Part shown: in pieces, positions 34,860-44,452 of the stretch | Layout of the letters: every line of letters starts with the position of its first letter | Position numbering within the stretch: the first letter of the stretch is position 1 | Assembly (NCBI RefSeq): GCF_030770395.1 | Contig: NZ_CP132480.1 | Coordinates: 3,979,760-4,043,759 of the forward strand | DNA from: Telluria beijingensis | Lineage (GTDB): Bacteria > Pseudomonadota > Gammaproteobacteria > Burkholderiales > Burkholderiaceae_D | Direction of reading: 5' to 3' | Length of the DNA stretch: 64,000 nt | The notes under the pieces: model-generated | What the model was told of the DNA's origin: nothing | Seen by the model: the letters and a program-made list of their open reading frames with translations, nothing else | The model's database searches: none | Program-made: the position numbers and the translations under genes

Positions 34860-37201
34860 AGACGCGTATCGCAGCCTTGAGCTTGCTGGTCGCCGGCGCC
34901 TGGGCGCAGGCCGCCGAAGTCTTCCCATTGTCCGACGTGCGCCTGCAGGCCGGCCCGTTCCTTGATGCCCAGACCACCAACCTGAACTACCTGATGGCGA
35001 TGGAGCCGGACCGCCTGCTGGCGCCATTCCTGCGCGAAGCCGGCCTGCAGCCGCGCCAGCCCAGCTACGGCAACTGGGAGTCGACCGGCCTCGATGGCCA
35101 TATGGGCGGTCACTACCTGTCGGCGCTGGCCTTGATGCATGCCTCGACCGGCGACGCCGAGACCCTGCGCCGCCTGAATTACTTCGTCGCGGAGCTGAAA
35201 CGCGCGCAGCTGGCCAATGGCGACGGCTATATCGGCGGGATTCCCGGCGGACGCCAGGCCTGGCGCGACGTCGCGGCCGGCAAGCTGGAAGCCGACAACT
35301 TCTCGGTCAACGGCAAGTGGGTGCCCTGGTATAACCTGCACAAGGTGTATGCCGGCCTGCGCGATGCCTGGCGCTATGCCGGCAACGAGGATGCGAAAGT
35401 CATGCTGGTCGCCTTGTCCGACTGGGCGCTGGCCCTGACCTCGAAGCTGTCGCCAGAACAGATGCAGACCATGCTGCGCAGCGAGCATGGCGGCATGAAC
35501 GAGATCTTCGTCGACGTGGCCGAGATGACGGGCGACCGGAAATACCTCGACCTGGCGCTGGCGTTCTCGCACCAGGCGATCCTGCAACCGCTGGCCAAAC
35601 GGCAGGACCAGTTGACCGGCCTGCATGCGAATACCCAGATCCCGAAGGTGATCGGCTTCAAGCGCATCCATGATGCGACCGGGCGCCAGGACATGGGCGA
35701 GGCGGCCAAATTCTTCTGGCAGACCGTGGTCGACAAGCGCTCGGTGGCAATCGGCGGCAATAGCGTCAAGGAGCACTTCCACAGCCAGGACGATTTCGAT
35801 CCCATGGTCCATGAAGTCGAAGGCCCGGAGACCTGCAACACCTATAACATGCTGAAGCTGACCCAGATGCTGTTCCAGTCGGAGCAGAAGGGCAGCTATG
35901 GTGACTACTACGAGCGCGCGCTGTACAACCACATCCTGTCGTCGCAGCGGCCGGAGGGCGGTTTCGTCTACTTCACGCCGATGCGGCCGAATCACTACCG
36001 CGTGTATTCGCAGGTGGACCACGGCATGTGGTGCTGCGTGGGCTCGGGCATCGAAAGCCATGCCAAGTACGGCGAATTCATCTACGCGCACGAGAAGGAC
36101 ACGCTGTTCGTCAACCTGTTCGTGGCCTCGACCCTGAACTGGCGTGAAAAGAACGTCCGCATCACCCAGGCCACCAGCTTCCCGGATACCGATACCACGC
36201 GCCTGACGGTCGATGGAGACGGCAGGTTCGCGATGAAGATCCGGTACCCTTTGTGGGTAGCACCGGGGCGCATGGAGGTGAAGGTCAACGGCAAGGCGGT
36301 CAAGCTGGACGCCCAGCCGGGCAACTACGCCACAGTGGAGCGCGCGTGGAAAAAGGGCGACCGTGTCGACGTGCGGCTGCCGATGACTACGCACCTGGAA
36401 CAGATGCCGGGCAAGTCGAACTACTACGCGGTGCTGCATGGGCCGGTGGTGCTGGCGGCAAAGACGCGCATGCTCGGGGACGAGAAGCTCAACTTCCTGG
36501 CCGACGATTCGCGCATGGGGCATATCGCCTCGGGACCGATGTGCCCACTGGAGTCGGCGCCGATGTTCGTCAGCGATTCGACCGATTTCCTCGCCCGGTT
36601 CAAGCCGGTGGCCGGCAAGCCGCTGACGTTCACGGCGCCGGGGCTGGTGCACGGCGCCGATGGGCCGCGGACCGAGTTCATTCCTTTCTTCCGCCTGCAC
36701 GAATCGCGCTACACGATGTACTGGCAGCATGCGACGCCGGGTAGCCTGAAGGAGCTGCAAGCGGCGAACGCGGCGCGCGAGGCGGACCGGATCGCGCTGG
36801 ATGCCCGCACCATCGACCAGGTGGCGCCGGGTGAGCAGCAGCCGGAATCGGATCACTTTTTCAAGGGCGAGGGGAGCGAGGCGGGGATCAATAATGGTCG
36901 CCATTGGCGCCATGCTTCCAAATGGTTCAGCTATGAGCTGAACGATCCCAAGGGCGAGGCCAGGGTATTGCGGCTGGCGTTCGCCAAGGTGGATGCGGGA
37001 CGGCGCTTCGATGTACTCGTCAATGGCAAGGTGCTGGCCGAGGTGACCCTCGACGCGAACGCAAAAGAGGACATCTACACCGTCGACTACCCGATCCCGG
37101 AAGCGATGCGCAAGGCGGCGAAGGGCAAGCTGAGTGTGCGCTTCGAGGCCAGGCCAGGGTCGGTCGCCGGTGGCCTGTACGGCCTGCGGCTGCTGCGCTA
37201 G
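34856..37201 (+). CDS. GH127/GH146-type beta-L-arabinofuranosidase (DUF1680), exported
   Basis: 781-residue (alpha/alpha)6-barrel enzyme with a short signal peptide ([19 protein letters not shown]). The zinc-thiolate centre expected for the family is present: Glu and Cys in PETCNTYNM and the Cys pair in GMWCCVGSG, one of which would be the nucleophile. Further marks are [20 protein letters not shown] and [12 protein letters not shown]. It has a C-terminal sandwich of about 150 residues ending in a carbohydrate-binding-like fold. It starts in the ATGA overlap with the arabinanase and ends the glycosidase block. Confidence 0.88.
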   Translation: MKTRIAALSLLVAGAWAQAAEVFPLSDVRLQAGPFLDAQTTNLNYLMAMEPDRLLAPFLREAGLQPRQPSYGNWESTGLDGHMGGHYLSALALMHASTGDAETLRRLNYFVAELKRAQLANGDGYIGGIPGGRQAWRDVAAGKLEADNFSVNGKWVPWYNLHKVYAGLRDAWRYAGNEDAKVMLVALSDWALALTSKLSPEQMQTMLRSEHGGMNEIFVDVAEMTGDRKYLDLALAFSHQAILQPLAKRQDQLTGLHANTQIPKVIGFKRIHDATGRQDMGEAAKFFWQTVVDKRSVAIGGNSVKEHFHSQDDFDPMVHEVEGPETCNTYNMLKLTQMLFQSEQKGSYGDYYERALYNHILSSQRPEGGFVYFTPMRPNHYRVYSQVDHGMWCCVGSGIESHAKYGEFIYAHEKDTLFVNLFVASTLNWREKNVRITQATSFPDTDTTRLTVDGDGRFAMKIRYPLWVAPGRMEVKVNGKAVKLDAQPGNYATVERAWKKGDRVDVRLPMTTHLEQMPGKSNYYAVLHGPVVLAAKTRMLGDEKLNFLADDSRMGHIASGPMCPLESAPMFVSDSTDFLARFKPVAGKPLTFTAPGLVHGADGPRTEFIPFFRLHESRYTMYWQHATPGSLKELQAANAAREADRIALDARTIDQVAPGEQQPESDHFFKGEGSEAGINNGRHWRHASKWFSYELNDPKGEARVLRLAFAKVDAGRRFDVLVNGKVLAEVTLDANAKEDIYTVDYPIPEAMRKAAKGKLSVRFEARPGSVAGGLYGLRLLR

Positions 37202-37224
37202 TCAAGCCGCCGCTGGATTGGTCG

Positions 37225-37929
37225 CTACAGCATGCGCACCCAGTTGCCCTTGTAGAGGATCGGTCCGGTCGGCCCATCCGGGCTTGGCGAGCCGCCCCGC
37301 GGCTCGAGCGATACCGCCAGCACGGCGACATCGTCGCCGAGCGCTGCATCGGTCAGGGCCAGTTCGATCACGCCTTCGCCCGGAAGGACGCCCAGCGAAC
37401 GTGGCGCGCCTGCCTTGGGCACCGCCCATAACTGCAGTGACTTGTCGCTGGCCACCGGGGCACTGCCGACCAGGCGCACGGTGAACACCTGGCGCCGGCT
37501 GTCGCCGGTCAGCAGCAGGGCAGTGCGCGCCTTGTCGTCGGTGAGGGTGGCCAGGTAGTCGACTTGCGGCCGGTCGAGCAGCGGCGAAGTGATCACGCCC
37601 ACCAGCACCAGCGCCAGCGCGATCGACGCCAGGCTGAGCGAACGCCAGAAGGTGAGCGACTCACTGCGCCAGAACTGCCAGGCCGCATACCCGCGCGCCA
37701 GGCCCAGGCGGCGTTCGATCGCCTGCCAGACCTGGCGCCGCGGTTCGGCGCTGGCCGAGAATTCGGCCATCGGCATGAGCCGGTCCTGCCACTCGGCGGT
37801 CGTGCGGCGCAGGGCCGCGTCGTCGCGCAGCAGGGTTTCGAAGCGGCGCCGTGCGCCGCCCTTGAGCGTACCGAGCACGTATTCGGCGGCCAGCTTGTCG
37901 CACAGGGCGGGGTTGTCGCGGATATTCAT
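37225..37929 (-). CDS. Anti-sigma factor, RskA-like, single membrane span
   Basis: 234-residue membrane-anchored anti-sigma factor. Residues 10-80 ([19 protein letters not shown], then [11 protein letters not shown]) form the cytosolic sigma-binding helices. A membrane span lies near residues 98-116, and a periplasmic RskA C-terminal domain follows ([19 protein letters not shown]). Its ATG overlaps the stop of the sigma factor gene (ATGA), the usual paired arrangement. It probably holds the sigma factor at the membrane until an envelope signal releases it. Confidence 0.86.
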   Translation of the reverse strand: MNIRDNPALCDKLAAEYVLGTLKGGARRRFETLLRDDAALRRTTAEWQDRLMPMAEFSASAEPRRQVWQAIERRLGLARGYAAWQFWRSESLTFWRSLSLASIALALVLVGVITSPLLDRPQVDYLATLTDDKARTALLLTGDSRRQVFTVRLVGSAPVASDKSLQLWAVPKAGAPRSLGVLPGEGVIELALTDAALGDDVAVLAVSLEPRGGSPSPDGPTGPILYKGNWVRML

Positions 37930-38513
37930 GCGCGCTCGCCCTTGGCAAGACAGGCCTTCAAGCGTTCCAGGCTGCGCCGGATCCAGGTCTTGACGGTGCC
38001 GATCGGGATCGCCATCTGCTGCGCCACTTCGCTGTGCGACAGGTCATGGAAAAAGGCCAGGCCAACCACTTGCCGGTGCAGCCCTTCGAGCGTGGACATG
38101 CAATAGGCCAGCGCCCTGGCATCACGGCTGACGAGCAGCGCGTCGATCGGGTTCGCGCGTGGATCCTGCAGTGCGTCCATGATTGCGCTATCGAACACCC
38201 GGCCATCGATGTCGGCCTCGCCACCATGACGCCGCAGCAGGTCGAGCGCCTTGTTGCGCACGATGGTCGTCATCCAGGTCATGGGCGCCGCCAGGTGGCT
38301 CTGGTAGGTGCTGGCGCCGTTCCAGATCGCGATGTATCCATCTTGCAGCGCCTCCTCGGCCAGTTCGCGTTTACCCAATATACGCAGTGCAAAGCCAAAC
38401 AGTTTCGGCGACGTGGCGTCGTACAGGGCGCGAAATGCGGTCGCGTTGCGTTGCGCTACGGCATTCAACCATGCGCGCAGCTGTTCGGGATCGGGGGTGA
38501 GAGAGTCTGGCAC
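37926..38513 (-). CDS. ECF-type sigma-70 family RNA polymerase sigma factor
   Basis: 195-residue sigma factor with region 2 ([28 protein letters not shown]) and region 4 ([34 protein letters not shown]). A GTG start at 38513 with AAGGA 5 nt upstream is preferred; an in-frame ATG farther upstream (MSIQAISSTH) lacks such a site. The longer frame beyond that is the shadow of the divergent gene. It is co-transcribed with the RskA-like anti-sigma factor and divergent from a Tat-exported ferritin-like lipoprotein that may be its target. Confidence 0.88.
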   Translation of the reverse strand: MPDSLTPDPEQLRAWLNAVAQRNATAFRALYDATSPKLFGFALRILGKRELAEEALQDGYIAIWNGASTYQSHLAAPMTWMTTIVRNKALDLLRRHGGEADIDGRVFDSAIMDALQDPRANPIDALLVSRDARALAYCMSTLEGLHRQVVGLAFFHDLSHSEVAQQMAIPIGTVKTWIRRSLERLKACLAKGERA

Positions 38514-38774
38514 TGCATTCCTTGTCGATACATGCGTTGACGAAATTGCTTGTATTGACATTATCACAAGCGACGGATTGCGCTCGCGCGCCATGGAATC
38601 GTGCGCAGCTAGTCGGACATTTCGCGATGCATCTTCAAATAGTTGAAACCGTGCGCGGCGAGCGTGAGTACAAGACGTACGCGCTGCCTCGTCCGGTCTA
38701 GCAGATTTCCTGACTGAACTTGCGAGCATGCGACGGCCCGGTTTCTTGATCGTTGTTCCAACAGGAGAACTACC

Positions 38775-39752
38775 ATGACAGACACGAATGTGACCTTGGC
38801 ACTGCTTGAATCCCGCAAGCAGAAACTTGAAAAGCGCCGTTCCTTCTTCAAGAACGTGGGCGGTATCAGCGTCGGCATGGTCGGCGGCACCTTCCTGAGC
38901 GCCTGCGGCGGCTCGGTCAAGGACGCCATTGCCCAGGCCGCGCAGCCGACCGACATCGATATCCTCAATTTCGCGCTGAACCTGGAATATCTGGAAGCGC
39001 AGTTCTATTCCTATGCGGCGCTCGGGATCGGTTTGCCAGCCAATATGTTGACCGGCGCCGGCACCCAGGGCGCGGTCACCGGCGGCCGCCAGGTGCAATT
39101 CAAGGATCCCCTGGTGGCCCAATATGCGAAAGAGATCGCCCAGGACGAAATCGCCCACGTGGCTTTCCTGCGTGGGGCGCTCGGTGGGGCGGCGGTGGCG
39201 CAGCCGGCGCTCGATATCGGCGGCACCGATCCGAATGGCGCATTCTCGAGCGCGGCGCGGGCGGCCGGCCTGGTTGGGCCGGGCGTCGCCTTCGATCCGT
39301 ATGCCAGCGATGAAAACTTCCTGTTGGGCGCCTTCATATTCGAGGACGTCGGGGTGACTGCCTATAAAGGCGCTTCGCCACTCATCCAGAACAAGACTTT
39401 CCTTGAAGCTGCAGCAGGGATCCTGGCCGCGGAGGCATATCACGCCGGCCTGGTACGCACGGTGCTGTATTCGAAAGGCTTGGGCACGCCATCCTTGCGC
39501 ACCGCTGCGACCGCGATTTCGAATGCGCGCGATAGCCTGGACGGATCGTCCGATGTCGACCAGGGGATTGTGCATGCCACCGACAGCACGGTGTCGAATA
39601 TCGTGCCGCTGGATAAGGATGGCATCGCGTTCAGCCGCACGCCAGGCGATGTGCTCAATATCGTGTACCTGACCAGGGAGTCGGTCACGATGGGTGGATT
39701 TTTCCCGCGCGGGGCGAATGGCGTGTTGAATATGAGTTCGGCCTATTCCTGA
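38775..39752 (+). CDS. Tat-exported ferritin-like domain lipoprotein
   Basis: 325-residue protein of the ferritin-like (Ferritin_2) group. The leader has the twin-arginine motif KRRSFFKN followed by a hydrophobic stretch and a lipobox LSAC-GG, so it is probably folded in the cytoplasm, exported by Tat and lipid-anchored. Carboxylate-bridged iron-site elements typical of the fold are seen as NLEYLEAQFY, QDEIAHVAFLR, FEDVGVTAY and EAYHAGLVR. AGGAG lies upstream of the ATG. It is divergent from the sigma/anti-sigma pair. The reaction is unknown; peroxide or metal handling is a guess from the fold. Confidence 0.83.
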   Translation: MTDTNVTLALLESRKQKLEKRRSFFKNVGGISVGMVGGTFLSACGGSVKDAIAQAAQPTDIDILNFALNLEYLEAQFYSYAALGIGLPANMLTGAGTQGAVTGGRQVQFKDPLVAQYAKEIAQDEIAHVAFLRGALGGAAVAQPALDIGGTDPNGAFSSAARAAGLVGPGVAFDPYASDENFLLGAFIFEDVGVTAYKGASPLIQNKTFLEAAAGILAAEAYHAGLVRTVLYSKGLGTPSLRTAATAISNARDSLDGSSDVDQGIVHATDSTVSNIVPLDKDGIAFSRTPGDVLNIVYLTRESVTMGGFFPRGANGVLNMSSAYS

Positions 39753-39759
39753 TTCCAGG

Positions 39760-39789
39760 GCGCTGGACGAGGTGTTTCTCGTCCAGCGC
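39760..39789 (+). terminator. Strong hairpin after the ferritin-like gene
   Basis: A 12-bp perfect stem (39760-39771 with 39778-39789) with a 6-nt loop begins 8 nt after the stop. No long T-run follows, so termination may be partial, but it insulates the arabinose ABC promoter just downstream. Confidence 0.55.
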
Positions 39790-39817
39790 GTATTCCAGTG
39801 GGCGGCTTTATTTTTCC

Positions 39818-39884
39818 GATACAGAAAAACATATCACACGTGCCAAAAAATTGATTGGAAGAGTATCTCACTTTGGCCTAGGAT
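39818..39884 (+). promoter_or_regulatory. Arabinose-regulon promoter, copy 3 (ABC importer)
   Basis: GATAC (39818-39822), TATC (39832-39835), TGATTGGAA (39852-39860), TATC (39864-39867) and a -10 box TAGGAT (39879-39884) keep exactly the spacings of copies 1 and 2. The start of translation is 28 nt after the -10 box. Confidence 0.82.
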
Positions 39885-39912
39885 TGCAGAACAACAATAC
39901 CGGAGACAAGTG

Positions 39913-40872
39913 ATGAGACTCACCCGCAGGAACCTCCTGGGCGCCGCCGTGGCCGCCGCAATCGCGCCGACCACCGCCTTCGCCGCCAAGCCCCTCACCA
40001 TCGGCTTCTCGCAGGTCGGCGCCGAAAGCGAATGGCGCACCGCGAACACCGCATCGATCAAGGACGCCGCCAGGAAGGCCGGCGTCAACCTCAAGTTCGC
40101 CGACGCCCAGCAGCGCCAGGAAAACCAGGTCAAGGCGATCCGTTCCTTCATCGCCCAGCGGGTCGACATCATCGCCTTCTCGCCGGTCGTCGAATCGGGC
40201 TGGGATACCGTGCTGCGCGAAGCCAAGCGCGCCAATATCCCGGTGATCCTGACCGACCGCGCCGTGAAAGTCAGCGACCAGTCGCTGTACGTCACCCTGC
40301 TGGGATCGGACTTCGTGGAAGAAGGCCGCCGCGCCGCGCGCTGGCTGGTGGAGCATGCGAAGAAGAACCCGACCCGCGCCTATAACATCGTCGAGCTGCA
40401 GGGCACCGTGGGCTCGGCCCCGGCCATCGACCGCAAGGCCGGTTTCGCCGAAGTGATGAAGAGCGAGCCACGCCTGAAGATCATCCGTTCCCAGACCGGC
40501 GACTTCACCCGCGCCAAGGGCAAGGAGGTGATGGAAGCCTTCCTGAAATCCGAAGGCAAGAACATCACCGTGCTGTACGCGCACAACGACGATATGGCGA
40601 TCGGCGCGATCCAGGCGATCGAGGAAGCCGGCTTCAAGCCGGGCAAGGACATCCTGGTGGTGTCGATCGATGGCGTGCGCGGCGCGTTCGAGGCCATGTT
40701 GCAGGGCAAGCTGAACGTGACCGTCGAGTGCAATCCGCTGCTCGGTCCTCAGCTGATGGAAGCGGCGAAGGCGGTCAAGGCTGGCAAGCCGGTCCCGAAA
40801 CGCATCGTGGTGAACGAAGGTGTCTTCCCGGCCGAAATCGCAGCCAAGGAATTCCCGAACCGTAAATACTGA
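39913..40872 (+). CDS. ytfQ: Periplasmic sugar-binding protein of ABC importer, YtfQ type
   Basis: 319-residue binding protein with a signal peptide containing RRNLLGAAVAAAIAP and ending in AFA. The mature part closely follows E. coli YtfQ: LTIGFSQVGAESEWR, QENQVKAIRSFIAQ, YNIVELQGTVGSA, SQTGDFTRAKGKEVME and VLYAHNDDMAIGAIQAI. YtfQ binds galactofuranose; here L-arabinofuranose, a close shape, is a likely ligand given the genes around. GGAGAC lies before the ATG at 39913. It starts the ABC unit behind a regulon promoter. Confidence 0.92.
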   Translation: MRLTRRNLLGAAVAAAIAPTTAFAAKPLTIGFSQVGAESEWRTANTASIKDAARKAGVNLKFADAQQRQENQVKAIRSFIAQRVDIIAFSPVVESGWDTVLREAKRANIPVILTDRAVKVSDQSLYVTLLGSDFVEEGRRAARWLVEHAKKNPTRAYNIVELQGTVGSAPAIDRKAGFAEVMKSEPRLKIIRSQTGDFTRAKGKEVMEAFLKSEGKNITVLYAHNDDMAIGAIQAIEEAGFKPGKDILVVSIDGVRGAFEAMLQGKLNVTVECNPLLGPQLMEAAKAVKAGKPVPKRIVVNEGVFPAEIAAKEFPNRKY

Positions 40873-40879
40873 GGCGACC

Positions 40880-42403
40880 ATGCTCGCCTCGACCACGGCA
40901 ATGCCGGTCCTGGAAGTGACCGGCATCCACAAGCTATTCCCCGGCGTGAAAGCCTTGTCCGACGCGGGCCTGCGCCTGTTTCCGGGCGAAGTGCACACGC
41001 TGATGGGCCAGAACGGCGCCGGCAAATCCACGCTGATCAAGGTGCTGACCGGCGTCTACCAGCCCGAGCGCGGCAGTATCGTGCTCGGCGGCGAGCAGAT
41101 CGCCCCGCGCTCGACCCAGCACGCCCAGGAACTCGGCATCAGCACCGTGTACCAGGAAGTGAACCTGTGCCCGAACCTGTCGGTCGCCGAAAACATCTTC
41201 ATCGGCCGCTACCCGCGCCGCTTCGGCATGATCGACTGGCGCACGATGCGCCGCGACGCCGCCGAGCTGCTGGCGCGTTTGCAGGTGAATATCGACGTCG
41301 CCCAGCCGCTGGCCAGTTATCCTCTGGCGATCCAGCAGATGGTGGCGATCGCGCGCGCGCTGAACATTTCAGCCAAGGTGCTGATCCTCGACGAACCGAC
41401 CTCCAGCCTCGACGAGGCCGAGGTGCAGCTGCTGTTCTCGGTGCTGCGCGGCTTGCGCGAGCAGGGCATGGCGATCCTGTTCGTCACCCACTTCCTCGAG
41501 CAGACTTATGCGATCTCGGACCGCATCACGGTGATGCGCAACGGCGAGCGCGAAGGCGAGTACCTGTGCGCCGAGCTGTCGCGCCTGGCCCTGGTGAACA
41601 AGATGATCGGCGTCGCCGCCGATACTGCGGAGCAGGCGCCGACCTGCATGGAACAGGGCATGGAAGCCGGCCCGACCTTCCTGCAGACCAGACAACTCGC
41701 CCGCCGCGGCGCTCTGGCCCCGCTCGACCTGGAAGTGAAGCAGGGCGAACTGCTGGGCCTTGCCGGCCTGCTGGGTTCAGGCCGCACCGAGACCGCGCGC
41801 CTGCTGTTCGGCGCCGACAAGGCCGACAACGGCGCGATCGAGATCGACGGCCGCGCAAAGACCTTCGCCACGCCGCGTGACGCCATCCAGCAAGGCATCG
41901 GCTTCTGCTCCGAAGACCGCAAGCACGAAGGCGCGATCCTGGACCTGTCGGTGCGCGAGAACCTGATCCTGGCGCTGCAGGCGCGCCAGGGCATCCTGCG
42001 CGCGATCCCGCTGCGCCGCCAGCAGGAACTGGCCGACCATTATGTGAAACAACTGGGGATCAAGACGGCGAATATCGAAACGCCGATCGGCACGCTCTCG
42101 GGCGGCAACCAGCAAAAAGTGCTGCTGGCGCGCTGGCTGGCCACCGAGCCAAAGCTGATGATCCTCGACGAACCCACGCGCGGCATCGACGTGCGCGCCA
42201 AGCAGGAAATCATGGATTACGTCACCACGCTGTGCCGCAAGGGCATGGCCATCCTGTTCATCTCGTCCGAACTGCCCGAGGTGCTGCGCGTGAGCGACCG
42301 CATCGTCGTCATGCGCGACCGCAAGGCCTGCGGCGAATACCGCCGCGGTGAGCTCGACGACAGCTCGGTGCTGCACGTGATCGCCGGGGAGGGCTGCCAA
42401 TGA
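40880..42403 (+). CDS. ytfR: Sugar ABC transporter ATPase with two nucleotide-binding domains, YtfR type
   Basis: 507-residue tandem ATPase. The first half has Walker A GQNGAGKST and Walker B LILDEPTSSLD; the second has the degenerate loop GLLGSGRTE, usual in monosaccharide importers, the signature LSGGNQQKV and LMILDEPTRGIDV. It powers uptake with the two permeases behind it. The ATG at 40880, 8 nt after the binding-protein gene, is chosen because the protein then begins close to the first beta-strand. The stop overlaps the next start (ATGA). Confidence 0.93.
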   Translation: MLASTTAMPVLEVTGIHKLFPGVKALSDAGLRLFPGEVHTLMGQNGAGKSTLIKVLTGVYQPERGSIVLGGEQIAPRSTQHAQELGISTVYQEVNLCPNLSVAENIFIGRYPRRFGMIDWRTMRRDAAELLARLQVNIDVAQPLASYPLAIQQMVAIARALNISAKVLILDEPTSSLDEAEVQLLFSVLRGLREQGMAILFVTHFLEQTYAISDRITVMRNGEREGEYLCAELSRLALVNKMIGVAADTAEQAPTCMEQGMEAGPTFLQTRQLARRGALAPLDLEVKQGELLGLAGLLGSGRTETARLLFGADKADNGAIEIDGRAKTFATPRDAIQQGIGFCSEDRKHEGAILDLSVRENLILALQARQGILRAIPLRRQQELADHYVKQLGIKTANIETPIGTLSGGNQQKVLLARWLATEPKLMILDEPTRGIDVRAKQEIMDYVTTLCRKGMAILFISSELPEVLRVSDRIVVMRDRKACGEYRRGELDDSSVLHVIAGEGCQ

Positions 42404-43458
42404 CGGTCGCCAAGCTCACGGCGGGAACCCAGGATTCATTCGTCTCGAAAGTCCTGTCCCACCACCTGTTCCGCCCCCTGGCCGCGCTGGGCGTGCTGCT
42501 GCTGATCGACTTCCTCCTGATTCCCGGCTTCTTCCGCCTCGAGATCAAGGACGGCCACCTGTATGGCGCCCTGGTCGACATCGTCAACCGCGCCGCGCCC
42601 CTGATGCTGGCCGCGATCGGCATGACCCTGGTGATCGCCACCCGCGGTATCGACATCTCGGTCGGCGCGGTGGTGGCGCTGTCCGGCACCGTGGCCTCGA
42701 TGCTCATCGGCGGCACGATGGTGATCCAGGACGGCGTGCCGGTCTACGTGGCCGAGACGCCGATGCTGATCGCGATGGCCGCCGCGTTAGGGGCTGCGCT
42801 GCTGTGCGGCCTGTGGAATGGCGCGCTGGTGGCTGGCCTCGGCCTGCAGCCGATCGTCGCCACCCTGATCCTGATGGTGGCCGGCCGCGGCCTGGCCCAG
42901 TTGCTCACCGATGGCCAGATCGTCACCGTCTACTACCAGCCGTTCTTCTTCCTCGGCAGCGGCTACCTGTTCGGCCTGCCGTTCGCGCTGTTCGTGGTGG
43001 CGGCGGTATTCGGCGTCACGGCGCTGCTGCTGCGCCATACCGCGCTCGGCCTGTTCATCCAGGCGGTGGGCATCAATCCGGTGGCCGCGCGCCTGGCCGG
43101 CATCCGCACCGCGGCCCTGATCGTGTTCGTCTACGTGTTCGCCGCCGCCTGCGCCGGCATGGCGGGCCTCATGATCAGCTCCAACGTGAAAAGCGCCGAC
43201 GCCAACAACGCCGGCCTGATGCTCGAACTCGATGCGATCCTGGCCGTGACGCTGGGCGGCACTTCGCTGGCCGGCGGCAAGTTCAGCCTGGCCGGCTCCA
43301 TCATCGGGGCGCTGATCATCCAGACGCTCACCTACACCATCTATTCGCTGGGCGTGCCGCCCGAGATCAATATGGTCGTCAAGTCGGTCGTCGTGTTCCT
43401 GGTCTGTATCTCGCAGTCCGACCAGTTCAAGAATCTGTGGAAGCGGAGGGCGGCATGA
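42400..43458 (+). CDS. ytfT: Sugar ABC transporter permease, YtfT type
   Basis: 352-residue inner-membrane permease with about ten hydrophobic segments. It has the family motifs TRGIDISVGAVVALSG and LDAILAVTLGGTSLAGG near the C terminus. It overlaps both neighbours by four bases in ATGA arrangements, so the ATPase and both permeases are translated as a coupled set. It forms half of the membrane channel with the following permease. Confidence 0.91.
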   Translation: MTVAKLTAGTQDSFVSKVLSHHLFRPLAALGVLLLIDFLLIPGFFRLEIKDGHLYGALVDIVNRAAPLMLAAIGMTLVIATRGIDISVGAVVALSGTVASMLIGGTMVIQDGVPVYVAETPMLIAMAAALGAALLCGLWNGALVAGLGLQPIVATLILMVAGRGLAQLLTDGQIVTVYYQPFFFLGSGYLFGLPFALFVVAAVFGVTALLLRHTALGLFIQAVGINPVAARLAGIRTAALIVFVYVFAAACAGMAGLMISSNVKSADANNAGLMLELDAILAVTLGGTSLAGGKFSLAGSIIGALIIQTLTYTIYSLGVPPEINMVVKSVVVFLVCISQSDQFKNLWKRRAA

Positions 43459-44435
43459 TTGCGCTCGTTCATCACGCACGCAGGCTCTCGAAAGCGCCGT
43501 CGTTCACCTCGATGGTCACGGTGGTCCTGCTTGCCGCCATGCTGCTGATCGGCGGCGCGCTGTACGAGGGCTTCCTGTCGCTGCAGGTGATGCTCAACCT
43601 CCTGATCGACAACGCCTTTTTGCTGGTGATCGCGATCGGCATGGGCTTCGTGATCCTGTCCGGCGGGATCGATTTATCCGTCGGCGCCGTGCTGGCGCTG
43701 TCGACCATGATCGCGGCCTGGCTGCTGCAGGTCGCCCACTGGCCGCCGCTGGCGGTGATCGCTGTCGTGCTGCTGATGGGCGCGGCGTTCGGCGGGGGCA
43801 TGGGCGCGATCATCCATTACTTCCGCCTGCAGCCCTTCATCGTCACGCTGGCCGGCATGTTCCTGGCGCGCGGCCTGTGCTACCTGATCAGCATCGAGTC
43901 GATCACGATCGAGGATCCGCTGTTCGTGGCCATGTCGCAGACGCAGATCCCGTTCTTCGGCGGCTTCCTGTCGCCCGGCGCCCTGATCGCGCTCGGCATG
44001 CTGGCCTTCGCCGTCTGGCTGGCCCACTACAGCGGCTTCGGGCGCGCGGTGTATGCGGTGGGCGGCAACGAACAGTCGGCGGCCATGATGGGCTTGTCGG
44101 TCGGGCGCACCAAGGTCGCCGTGTATGCCCTGAGCGGCTTCTGTGCGTCGCTGGCCGGGCTGCTGTTCGCGTTCTACATGCTGTCCGGCTACGGCCTGCA
44201 TGCGCAGGGCACGGAACTCGACGCCATCGCCGCCGTCGTCATCGGCGGCACGCTGCTCACCGGCGGCTACGGCTATATCGCCGGTGCGTTGTCGGGCGTG
44301 CTGGTGCTGGGCACGATCCAGACCCTGATCGCCTTCGACGGCACCCTCAGCTCGTGGTGGACCCGCATCGTGATCGGCGGCCTGCTGTTCGTGTTCTGCG
44401 TGGTGCAGCGCGTAATGTCGTTCAAATCAAAATAA
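43455..44435 (+). CDS. yjfF: Sugar ABC transporter permease, YjfF type
   Basis: 326-residue permease, paralogous to the preceding one: ILSGGIDLSVGAVLALST and ELDAIAAVVIGGTLLTGG are the matching motifs. The sequence YAVGGNEQSAAMMGLSVG is typical of YjfF. The start in the ATGA overlap at 43455 is supported by GGAGG just upstream. A secreted GH43 gene follows after 17 nt. Confidence 0.91.
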   Translation: MIALVHHARRLSKAPSFTSMVTVVLLAAMLLIGGALYEGFLSLQVMLNLLIDNAFLLVIAIGMGFVILSGGIDLSVGAVLALSTMIAAWLLQVAHWPPLAVIAVVLLMGAAFGGGMGAIIHYFRLQPFIVTLAGMFLARGLCYLISIESITIEDPLFVAMSQTQIPFFGGFLSPGALIALGMLAFAVWLAHYSGFGRAVYAVGGNEQSAAMMGLSVGRTKVAVYALSGFCASLAGLLFAFYMLSGYGLHAQGTELDAIAAVVIGGTLLTGGYGYIAGALSGVLVLGTIQTLIAFDGTLSSWWTRIVIGGLLFVFCVVQRVMSFKSK

Positions 44436-44452
44436 CACTTCAGGAGACATAG

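Noticed and set aside
30522..35027. A 1501-codon open frame on the minus strand
   Set aside because: It lies opposite four recognisable glycosidase genes, is made of low-complexity His/Arg/Val/Ala-rich sequence and has no domain. It is a by-product of high third-position GC.
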